This document shows positions 53,901 to 61,338 of a stretch of DNA of 64,000 nucleotides, piece after piece; position 1 is the first letter of the stretch, and every line of letters starts with the position of its first letter. Origin of the DNA: Liolophura sinensis (taxonomy: Eukaryota > Mollusca > Polyplacophora > Chitonida > Chitonidae); the NCBI RefSeq assembly GCF_032854445.1, contig NC_088302.1:39126191-39190190 (forward strand), in the 5' to 3' direction. The position numbers and the translations under genes are program-made. A model generated the notes under the pieces. The model was not told where the DNA came from. It searched no databases and worked only from the letters and a program-made list of their open reading frames with translations.

Positions 53901-55663
53901 TCCAGTGCAAACCATTCGAATGGTTCATGAAGGAAGTGGCCTTTGACCTGCCCAATTATTACCCACCTGTAGAGCCCAAACCAATTGCCTATGGGGAGGT
54001 AAGCTATAATTACAAGATCAATCACAAATGTATCACATCCCAGATGATGGTGATAAAGGTGGAGTTCAAATGCTTATAACGCAGTGATATATAATAGTAA
54101 CAGCGTGGTTATTGGTATATATCGATAAAAGACCGAAAACGTCATAATAATACATGTTTGTAAAATATATTTCAGACTCTACATAATTATTATTTCTGCC
54201 ATGTTTTTCGAAATTTTGCTCTCGCCAAGGTACAGGAAATTTACTTGCGTGCGTCAGTGATGCATGACTAGATAAAATGGAATGAATTTTCACTTTTGCT
54301 GTATAGATTCTTCACATGAGAACTGGGAAGTGTTTAGGCTGGAATTTTAGGTTTGGACTCAAGAAATGCAGCAAGGACGGAGGCAATGGCGGCGTGCAGG
54401 TAAGTCTGATACAAGAAGGAGATCGATCACAGTGTGTGCATCTTTCCAATATGGATTTCCTGCATGCCTTACTCTCTTGAAAAATAAACATATTCCCGAA
54501 TGCATCTTACGCTACATTACTCGTTTAGGCGCTTGAGCACTTCCGTCATATCAGTGAGCTATTTTTGGTTTCAACTTAACCTACCAATCATATGAAAAGT
54601 GAAAATAACCTATTAATTTCTGAGTGTCCCCAACCCCACACAGGAGTTCGAGATGACCTGGCACAAGGACCTGCGGACTACACAAACAAACAGGTGCTTG
54701 GACGTGTCACAATACAATCCTAAAGCCCCTGTGTCTCTTTACAACTGCCATGGAATGAAAGGGCACCAGTGGTGGAAATTTAATGTGGTAAGTATGTGTT
54801 CGTAGACTAAAAGTAAACGTGGCGAGGATGTTCGCAGAAACAGCCTAGTGTGATTGCGCAGAGAAGGTTATTTATCTTGGAAGGTTAACAATGTAGTAGC
54901 CGAACTCGAGGAACCCATATGGCAACCTAACAGCTTAATTAACAAGATCAGTTTGAAACATTTAAAACATTTTAATAATGTATGTGTGGATAAATCTTCT
55001 CTTAATTTGGAATGTGCGGCTGAAAACTATCACAACCTAATTGTCGTCTTTGCTCTGGTTTGATGCTCCATGTAGTAGTTTTTCAAATCACGCTTTCAAG
55101 GGGAGGCAACTCTAAATAAACTGCTACATAACAACACCACTGAAGTAAGATCATTGTGTTATGATTTGGCAGCTTTCAAGTCTCAAACTGTTTTCATGGT
55201 CCATTATAATTATACTTAAAGATTAAGCATCTACATCTTTTATAACAACAGCGCATCTAGTGGATATGAACATGTAGTTCACCAAAAAGACTCCAAATGT
55301 CATGCAAATTGTATACCTATTTCTTGTAGGGGATTGAGCATACAATCTCCCATTTATTTTGTCACTCGTGGTGTTTATTTCATGTCCCCGGTGCACTAAA
55401 ACCGAGTTTCCCTTCAGCTCCATAGATCTTCTTCCTATGCCTCTCCTGTAATCGCGTGTTGTTTTCAATTTTTTTTCCCATCTTATCTTGTATTGTAGGA
55501 CACGCACCAATTAAAGCATGTGGTCAGTAACCAATGTCTGGACGCGGACGCTGAAGGGAAGGATATCTACATGAACCCGTGTGATACGGACAGTCTCACA
55601 CAGCAATGGACGTTCGGACATATCAATGAGACAGCAGTCAGACTAGAGTGGGCTAAAGGTTAG
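43770..55663 (+). CDS. GALNT10-like: Polypeptide N-acetylgalactosaminyltransferase 10-like, copy B (12 exons, 604 aa)
   Basis: Join 43770-43988, 47133-47202, 48024-48174, 49540-49706, 50257-50445, 51174-51351, 52015-52132, 52832-52930, 53777-53998, 54307-54399, 54644-54787, 55499-55663; total 1815 nt including TAG. Tandem paralogue of copy A, with identical intron positions and phases. Predicted Golgi type II GalNAc-transferase: anchor about 8-29, stem to about 143, DSH at 251-253, SPVMAGG at 326-332, WGGE at 354-357, SRVGH with His382, lectin domain 472-604. Differences from A: shorter stem (73 vs 82 codons in exon 1), Tyr167 where A has His in PFHNE, four codons fewer in exon 8, five fewer in exon 10, and CLG instead of CxD in the lectin alpha repeat. 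No internal stop or frameshift, so the gene looks intact. An in-frame TAA at 43755 supports the start. Confidence 0.95.
43989..44610. repeat. TGTATGTCTG-type minisatellite and 305-bp duplication, copy B intron 1
   Basis: Irregular repeats of about 45 bp (atgtctgtcagaatactgta, tatgtgtacatgcctgcatg). The first about 190 bp of the intron is duplicated with the end of exon 1 at 44211. ORFs through it are repeat artefacts. Confidence 0.8.
44213..44293 (+). other. Duplicated 3' part of copy B exon 1: possible extra stem mini-exon
   Basis: Second copy of the last 27 codons of exon 1 with its donor, created by a 305-bp tandem duplication (unit starts at 43906 and 44211). It is preceded by an AG (tatgtgaacag) and followed by the same gtatgt donor. 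It is exactly 81 nt, and exon 1 ends in phase 0, so inclusion would add 27 residues to the stem without changing frame. No difference is seen in the duplicated coding part. The upstream pyrimidine tract is mediocre; inclusion in mRNA is unproven. Confidence 0.6.
44615..44745 (-). mobile_element. SINE family 1 fragment in copy B intron 1
   Basis: Inserted into the minisatellite; cgacttatacgacggcggcc and gcagaccttcccacttacag preserved. Confidence 0.75.
45466..46100. repeat. TGTACATGCCTGCATGTCTG minisatellite, copy B intron 1
   Basis: About 12 irregular units of 45-60 bp with tgtacatgc.tgcatgtctgtct and cagaatatacccgtgtc. It leaves ORFs of 193 (+) and 180 (-) codons open; both are Cys/His/Met-rich repeats produced by the array, not genes. 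Confidence 0.85.
47133..47202 (+). CDS. GALNT10-like: Copy B exon 2: stem
   Basis: 70 nt, phase 0 to 1. Encodes [17 protein letters not shown], colinear with copy A exon 2. Acceptor cgtcttttag, donor AAAG/gtacgc. Confidence 0.93.
47887..47932. repeat. (TA)23 microsatellite
   Basis: Uninterrupted TA repeat in intron 2 of copy B, about 90 bp before exon 3. Confidence 0.97.
48024..48174 (+). CDS. GALNT10-like: Copy B exon 3: entry to catalytic domain
   Basis: 151 nt, phase 1 to 2. Contains [28 protein letters not shown] and DIRHPE. Six nt longer than in copy A, frame kept. Confidence 0.95.
49540..49706 (+). CDS. GALNT10-like: Copy B exon 4: first strand of GT-A fold
   Basis: 167 nt, phase 2 to 1. 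Encodes [12 protein letters not shown]; the Tyr replaces the His usual in this family's FHNE motif and present in copy A. From position 49601 on the DNA is almost the same as in copy A. Confidence 0.96.
49795..49893 (-). mobile_element. SINE-like fragment, family 3
   Basis: Minus-strand B box TGTTCGAATCCAACTCTCGC region; intron 4 of copy B. Confidence 0.5.
50043..50240 (-). mobile_element. SINE, family 3, next to copy B exon 5
   Basis: Tail side tatttatttatttcgtgttg, ctctcaagaatttttccctt; head side on the minus strand has B box AAGTTCGAATCCATCTCTCG. It ends about 17 bp before exon 5, so the branch-point region of intron 4 probably lies in or at the edge of the SINE. Confidence 0.7.
50257..50445 (+). 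CDS. GALNT10-like: Copy B exon 5: DXH metal site
   Basis: 189 nt, phase 1 to 1. Encodes [19 protein letters not shown] and [11 protein letters not shown] tRNA-type SINE ends about 17 bp before the acceptor gttgattgcag. Confidence 0.97.
51027..51112 (+). repeat. 32-bp direct repeat, also found at 57155
   Basis: ctttcgattctctcaaaatg / ..aaagtg units at 51027 and 51059, followed by tactttgaactgtgatatc. The same string, diverged, recurs at 57157-57215. Confidence 0.7.
51174..51351 (+). CDS. GALNT10-like: Copy B exon 6: catalytic core
   Basis: 178 nt, phase 1 to 2. Encodes [15 protein letters not shown] and [15 protein letters not shown], colinear with copy A. Confidence 0.96.
52015..52132 (+). 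CDS. GALNT10-like: Copy B exon 7: Gal/GalNAc-transferase motif
   Basis: 118 nt, phase 2 to 0. Encodes [20 protein letters not shown] and [18 protein letters not shown] decayed relative of this exon lies at 56238-56327. Confidence 0.98.
52297..52415. repeat. 58-bp tandem duplication in copy B intron 7
   Basis: Two copies of ttacattaccagtaacgtct..atgacttgtatatctggtgtcct, offset 58 bp, four or fewer mismatches. Confidence 0.9.
52440..52775 (+). repeat. Interspersed repeat R1, copy 2
   Basis: Counterpart of 7137-7472, in intron 7 of copy B, same orientation. Confidence 0.65.
52832..52930 (+). CDS. GALNT10-like: Copy B exon 8: IWQCHG / SRVGH segment
   Basis: 99 nt, phase 0 in and out. Encodes [20 protein letters not shown]. 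The donor GGCAAG/gtcagc lacks the usual purine at +3 and is weaker than others in the gene. Confidence 0.95.
52978..53092 (-). mobile_element. SINE family 1, 5'-truncated, with 14-bp TSD
   Basis: Perfect TSD TTTTGTGCAGGAAA at 52964-52977 and 53093-53106; intron 8 of copy B, about 45 bp after exon 8. Confidence 0.9.
53355..53516 (-). mobile_element. Young SINE family 1, 5'-truncated, with 13-bp TSD
   Basis: Perfect TSD GACTATGACAAAG at 53342-53354 and 53517-53529; very close to consensus. Intron 8 of copy B. Confidence 0.93.
53777..53998 (+). CDS. GALNT10-like: Copy B exon 9: end of catalytic domain
   Basis: 222 nt, phase 0. Encodes [20 protein letters not shown] and [16 protein letters not shown]. 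The 3' part is nearly identical to copy A at the DNA level. Confidence 0.97.
54307..54399 (+). CDS. GALNT10-like: Copy B exon 10: lectin alpha repeat
   Basis: 93 nt, phase 0 (15 nt shorter than in A). The alpha repeat reads KCLGWN where the family expects Cys-x-Asp, so sugar binding by this repeat is probably lost or altered. The final [13 protein letters not shown] part is kept. Confidence 0.92.
54644..54787 (+). CDS. GALNT10-like: Copy B exon 11: lectin beta repeat
   Basis: 144 nt, phase 0. Encodes [18 protein letters not shown] and [13 protein letters not shown], a complete beta repeat. Confidence 0.96.
55499..55663 (+). CDS. GALNT10-like: Copy B exon 12: lectin gamma repeat and stop
   Basis: 165 nt including TAG at 55661-55663. 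Encodes [19 protein letters not shown] and [11 protein letters not shown], complete gamma repeat. A possible polyadenylation hexamer ATTAAA lies at 56075. Confidence 0.96.
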   Translation, partial: DTHQLKHVVSNQCLDADAEGKDIYMNPCDTDSLTQQWTFGHINETAVRLEWAKG

Positions 55664-55786
55664 GATACAGCCTCACATATAGCCGGTCATACCCTAGATG
55701 TCTGATGACGTCAAACGTCATCTTCATCGGAAGGAGGAAGGTACACGTTAATCTGGTAGATCTGACGTTTTAACGCCTGTCATCAG

Positions 55787-55885
55787 AGGTCAGGTGAAGG
55801 TCAATAGTAACCTGTCTGAAAGAGGACAACGATGAGAGGTTGAGTGTTCTCCGTTTGACAGGAATTAGATGGAGGTTACAGGTCA
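55787..55885 (+). promoter_or_regulatory. AGGTCA direct repeats in 3' UTR of copy B
   Basis: AGGTCAGGTGAAGGTCA at 55787 (DR5 spacing) and AGGTTACAGGTCA at 55873 (DR1 spacing), a position similar to the motifs after copy A. May be remnants of the same ancestral repeat. Confidence 0.35.
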
Positions 55886-56237
55886 TCTGTCTGAAAGAGA
55901 AGGACGATAAAGTTGTTGGCTAACACTGGTGTTCGACAGAAGTCACAGGTGTTCACAGACGTCATACACTAAGACAAGACTAAGACTCCGTGACATACGA
56001 GATCTCAGTATCCTCTGTCACAGATGAGGATTGAAATGTGAGGACTAAACGGCTGCTTCATATGGACACACATAATTAAAGGGTTATTCGGGTAATTTTT
56101 ATACGGCTTACTTGCATTGTGGGATGGAGTTTCCAGCTCTGTGCCTTATTATGTTTAGCATGTATCTTATGTATAAACTTTTTTTCAGGAAGAATCTAAT
56201 GCTACACGTCTTCCCGACATCCTGGTCATAATTTCAG

Positions 56238-56327
56238 GCAATTAAGTTTGTTTTCTGGGGGCTTGGGGCTTACGACCCTGGGCACGACACTTGGGGAAGA
56301 GTGCAAGATAGGAAACATCATTTAAGG
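56238..56327 (+). pseudogene. Relic of a GALNT exon 7 downstream of copy B
   Basis: Reads AIKFVFWGLGAYDPGHDTWG in one frame, clearly derived from the Gal/GalNAc-T motif exon ([17 protein letters not shown]). It then loses the frame relative to exon 7 but still matches its last bases (acatcatttaagg against actatcattcaagg). It follows a cag at 56235-56237. No neighbouring exons were found, so this is an isolated fragment of a third copy or a partial duplication. Confidence 0.75.
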
Positions 56328-56834
56328 CTATATAACTAGGAATCTTTTTAAGGCAACTAACTTTCATTCCAAGATTTTTTTTGTGGATTAAGGAGAAAGG
56401 GGGAGGGGGGATCGTAATTCAGTTCTTTTCATAAAACGGGTCTTCTGAGAATGTGGCTTTGGACATTTTTTTTTCCCATTGACGGCTTTACGTGTGATTT
56501 TAACCTTTCGTCTGGTTAACATAGGCAGAAGACCGTTTTATGAGCGATGTGAAAGTCTCAGAGCTGTAAATGTGTTCATATATCGATATGAAAATGGATC
56601 AAATCATATCATTAAACAAATCAGCTCAAGTGTGCAGGAATTGTCTTAACGCTTAGAGTTTTATCTGTAATCTGGACAGTCATGTGAAATTTGGCTGAGT
56701 CTAGGCGAAAGAAGGGCTTAGATGGTAAGGGCTCTGACTCATGCGGCTGACTTGCACCAATCAGTTTCTGTTGCCCATTTAAACCAAAAAATGATTACAT
56801 TTTTGTGAGTCGGTGGTTTACTCCCGGCATCAAT

Positions 56835-57230
56835 AGGACTGCCTGCGTATATTTTAAAAGAAAAGACAACAAACAATTTAACCTTAGTTTCGGAAGAGAG
56901 GTAGAAACAGAGCTAAATGGTCATTGCAACTTTGTTCTAGCGAACTTGGTGACTTTGATCAACTTTTAATCTGGAGTTTATTACGAAGACATGGGAGGCG
57001 ATATGATACAGAAACCGAAAATATGACGTCGCGTCACCCGTGCCCCAGGCTCATATGCCCAAAAGGCAAATCAAGGTTCGGAGGACGTCAACAGAAACAG
57101 CTACGATTTGGGGCCAAAGAAATGCCTAATTGGTTAAAATTTACGACATGGCAGAGCTTTCAATTTTCTCAATGTGCGCGATTTTGCATACTTTGAACTG
57201 CGATATCTCGGTTATGGAACATCACAAAAA
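56835..57230 (+). repeat. Repeat R5, related to copy B intron 5
   Basis: Shares with 50785-51115 blocks such as ttttaaaagaaaag, gagaggtagaaacag / gaggagtggaaacag, ctttcaattttctcaatgtg, ctttgaactgcgatatc and cggttatg. Either a copied piece of intron 5 or an unrelated interspersed repeat. Confidence 0.5.
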
Positions 57231-57959
57231 TAAAAGTTATTTTTTTTTACTTTCCTATTAAAAACATCTTGGAGATAAATACCAATTAGTCAGTGGCTCG
57301 TACCCATATATTCTTAAACTATACCAAGATGCATTGCTGTTATTTTACAAGCAGCATTTAATTGATTAGATATGACCTTCTTAAAAATATTTTTCTTAAA
57401 GGTGCAAGATAATCCATGTTGTTTTTGATTCTAGTATATCATGTTGGTAAACATCAATATACATGTATTAATAAATTTTTGTCCATGTGACTACTTGGAA
57501 AGGTATCATGTGATTTCTTTCCTTGTCAGTACGTTGAATGTTGTACACTGCCAGTGTAAACTGTCAGAAAGTTTAATATTTGAAGGTATAATCAATGATG
57601 TGGCCCCCAGGTGCAAGGGAAAATAAGCACCACTGGGCACAAAATCGATGCATGATGCTTATATCAGCAGCTGTAATTAAACCACGGCTGAGGTGTACTA
57701 TTCCCTTCGTCCTGAATGGATTATTAACGTTTAACTGATAGTTATTCTGAGTATTCCAAATAATCGTCATGTCTGTACTACAGACAGACAGTGGAAAATT
57801 GCTGAAAACTGATGACTGTTGGTTTCTGTATAACTTGATACTCATTTAACTGATTCCTGAGACGGGGATAAATGAGATGTTCAATGACCATACGGGCGAT
57901 ATGACACATGGAGCACTGAAGGACACACGGGAAGATGGTCTTTTCTGACTCACTGACTG

Positions 57960-58110
57960 CTATTATCAGACTTTTGACCAATGCGGTTGCGTGTTCGAAT
58001 CCAGCTTTCGCTGATACGGCTGTGCTTTCAAGTCAGTTTCAGATGTTTGTCAGATGCCCGACAAAGGTTGATGGTTTTCTCCACCCATATAGGAATTAAT
58101 AAATCAATAA
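57960..58110 (+). mobile_element. SINE-like element, family 3
   Basis: B box tgtgttcgaatccagc-like at about 57990-58005, gatgcccgacaaaggttgat block; no good tail. Confidence 0.5.
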
Positions 58111-58218
58111 CGCAGAGGGGAACGTGAGCAATTCCAAGATGTATCTTCACTCTCTAGTTTAAACCGTCAGCATCATATTTACATCATGGTGTCTTCAGCG
58201 TGATGTTCTAGTGATGCT

Positions 58219-58549
58219 GACCGGCCCCGATAGCACAGTTGGTAGAGTGTCCGCTTCGGGAGCGGTAGATCCAGGGTCAATCCTGGGTCGAGTCACACCT
58301 GAGGCCTTAAAAGAGGAAGTTGTAACTTCCTCGCTTGGCATGAAGGTGATAGTGTAACGGCTGGCTTGTGCGGGGCGGCTTACTTGCCTTCGGTAAGGCG
58401 TCTCAGTGAAGCAATACTAGATAAAAGAGCGGTGGAAATCCATCCTGCAAAAAGGAGGCACATTACATACACTCGAAGGATTCCTTCGTCGTCATATGAC
58501 TGAAAAATTGTTAAGTACGACGTTAAACCCCAAGCACTCACTCACTCAC
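58219..58549 (+). mobile_element. tRNA-derived SINE, family 2, full length, with TSD
   Basis: A box TAGCACAGTTGG, anticodon-like arm ccgcttcgggagcgg, T-arm-like ccagggtcaatcctgg (one nt short), hairpin gaggaagttgtaacttcctc, conserved tail ttaagtacgacgttaaaccc and (CACT)n end. TSD TCTAGTGATGCT / TCTAGTGATACT at 58207-58218 and 58550-58561. Confidence 0.92.
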
Positions 58550-58602
58550 TCTAGTGATACTCTGAAATTGTGCTGCACAAAATGAAAAGTGTTGATTGGA
58601 GC

Positions 58603-58951
58603 TCTAAAGGGGTTATACAGGAGATTTGGGCAAAAAATCGACCATTGCGAATCCAATCCCAAATCGACTTTTAGCCAGTACAGAACAGCCCAAATACCTT
58701 TCACGAAATATCAGTCTCGCCTGTGCAAATATTTCCGTTCAAAATCGATAATAAAGTTCGTAAAAAATTTAAGGTGGGCTGTATATAACTTTTTTAGCAT
58801 TAAAGTCCTTTTAACACAATAAGTATTACAGGTCAAAGACTGATATTTACCGACAGGCAATAATGTAGGCTATTCTTGGTAAACAGGGGAAATCAGATTG
58901 ATTTGCGAATACCGATTTTTTGCCCAAAATCACAGATATAGTCTCTTTAAA
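58603..58951. mobile_element. MITE-like element with ~38-bp imperfect inverted ends
   Basis: Left end 58603-58640 (tctaaaggggttatacagga, then gggcaaaaaatcg) and right end 58913-58951 (cgattttttgcccaaaatca..tttaaa) are complementary in about 31 positions. No transposase ORF. Confidence 0.8.
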
Positions 58952-59437
58952 CTCCGAACAAGGTAATTCAGAGCAAAACCTTGGCACGGAGCAACCTTGT
59001 TTTTGTCAAACTCGATCTGTGGAAGGGATACGCAAACAAAGTTTCATCATTAATGGGCAATATTTGAAGCAGTTTTTCCATGAAATCCAGTGACCAATTG
59101 TAATTCTGAAATCTGATTAAATATGCAAAACCTACGTAGGAATCCTTCTTTTATATATACACACAAAGTATCTTTTAGAAATCCATAAATACTTGGTGCA
59201 GTTATTGCAAGACAAGCAAAGCGTGACAAACGGACATACCGACAGGCCCATATTAGTATCATTCGCTATCATTGAAAACTGGGATAAAATCGATAGTTCA
59301 AGCCCAAAGGGAGGCTGCCTCCAATGTTTAGAGCATTGGATTGTCAGGTTCTTCACTAATGAGGTCGCCGTTTTGGGCGCTATGCCTTTTAGTCAAGAGG
59401 TTTGTCAGTTACACTCAAAACAATAATCTGTTAATTT

Positions 59438-59612
59438 TAATGGAAAGTGTGTTATCTGAATGATACTAGAATGTATTCTATTGTTGCAGCGGATTATTCT
59501 GTTAAATATAACGCACATATTCGTACTATTATTTCAATATAAAGATTCTTGTAGACTAACAGCATGTTATGTTGGATGACAGAATATTGTGTTATATGGT
59601 CACGAACAAAGA
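59438..59612 (+). repeat. Interspersed repeat R2, copy 2
   Basis: Reverse-complement relative of 8636-8818. Confidence 0.65.
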
Positions 59613-60608
59613 TGTATAAAGGATAACACGAAGTGCATTCCTGTGAACATAAATAACTTTATTTCAATACATTACAGTATGAAACAGTGTTCCTACCCAT
59701 AAATACAAAAATTACAAACCACTTGAAATGTTTTATGATAAACAGTGATGTGACGTCATAAAATAGCTGGTCGACAATTGGCTTTTTGCCCTCGTTTTGT
59801 TATGGGCACTGAGTAAATTTCCACCACCTTGGACCATTGTTTTTGTCAATAAATACAAACCAATGTACTTCCTGTTTCAATTGTAATACCCTGTGTGATG
59901 TTAACACGCATAATGAGAGGATAAATGTCGTTGGAAACGATGTATTTGGTGAAAGCAATGAGTAATGTAACATCGTCTTCATTTCTGTGTTTTTTGACAC
60001 CAAGCACGCATATTTACAAGCGTGAATGTGAAAGACACATCGTCATATTATGAGACTGCAGTATAGTGAATCCCACGAAAGAGTAAACATACATTTATGC
60101 GCAATGTTTGATCAGTAAACTTAAAAATGAAAGTTGATACTTAGGAGAGATGGTACGGCACATTAGACAAAACAATTAGAAGACCATAATAAATGCACTG
60201 TGGCAACCATGGATAAGTCCTCAATTATGTGAATACTAAACTTCTACAATATATGATCAGAGAAGTGCTACTATGTCCCTAGAAGTCGTGCAGTCTCCTT
60301 TTTTTCTTCTACGTCTTGGGCTTTCGAAGAAATCATAGAATAACGTACCAGAGGGTATATGCGTTTTATTTTCAAACAATATTGTAAATTTTGAAGCAAC
60401 ATGTATTGTGAGCAAGGTACTGAAAACATGGCTACAAAAAATGCACTGGGTTTAGCCAGTTTGTCGTTATCGGGGTCTATTTTCTATCAAATTTGACATT
60501 TTCGGGTATGAATTGATTCCAAACTGTTTGTGTCTGTAGAGCGTAGCTTCTGGACAAGTTTAGCAAGAGTGGGCTAATATTCACCATACAATAGAAACGT
60601 GTAATGGT

Positions 60609-60614
60609 TTTATT
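60609..60614 (-). terminator. Polyadenylation signal of the hydrolase gene
   Basis: AATAAA on the minus strand, about 31 nt past the predicted stop at 60645. Its closeness to the stop in the second frame fits that frame being the original C terminus. Confidence 0.5.
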
Positions 60615-60644
60615 AAAAAGTAAGCTAAACAGAAATGTCATGCG

Positions 60645-61338
60645 TCAAAACGTGATGGGTACTCCAGTTTCTTTTGACCAGCTTAAATGGCAAAATACCA
60701 CCAGTGCCGCCAGACACAGTCCAAAAGCAGAAGAATTCAAGTTACTGCCGATAGACGAGCTATGATCATTAAAACGGACGCAGCGATTGAATTCTATCAC
60801 CTCCTGTTGCATGATGAATGTTAAGTACTGAAGTGTTCCGTCCCAGTCCTCTATGAAGGTCACCGCATCCGGAATGGGACTTTTCTCTGTCAGAAACCAG
60901 TACACACCCGTCAGGGCCACCGAGAATGTGTCTTTGGTTTCAGACGGCAACAAAAACCCTTCGAAATGTTCCCCGTATTTAATTTCCAACCTCGGCTCTG
61001 GGCATGGCGGATAAATACCCGAAAATCTCCGAACAGCTTATTTCCGTAAGTTCCGGTGTATTCCTCTAATGGACGCTGCGGCGCATGCGCCTTACTAGGG
61101 AAGTCTACAGTGGGCTGAACCTCGCGCCAAGGTTCCGGGAACGTGCATGACGTCGTGTGATTCAGCCACGGTGTCTCCCCTGACGTCACGTCCGCCAGAT
61201 AGTAGGCTATCAGCGCCAGAACCGGGTCTCTTGCTTGACGATTTGCAGCGACGAAAATCCCTGTTTTCTGATCAGGTAACAACCACAGAACAGAAGACGA
61301 TGCTAATAGAGCGCCTGCATGGTTCACAAGGCGATGAC
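60645..61338 (-). CDS. Hydrolase last exon, frameshifted
   Basis: Acceptor tccacttccag. Begins HRLVNHAGALLASSSVLWLL (HAG motif) and runs to GDFRVFIRHAQSRG, where the reading frame breaks. Family-like sequence continues two frames over (LEIKYGEHFEGFLLPSETKD, then TGVYWFLTEKSPIPD). The 3' end encodes a hydrophobic stretch that may be a membrane or GPI-type tail. Confidence 0.82.

Larger units (their letters stand above)
55664..60608. other. 3' flank of copy B and intergenic region
   Basis: Holds the exon-7 relic, an R5 stretch, a family-3 and a full family-2 SINE, a MITE and R2. No further gene recognised. Confidence 0.6.
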
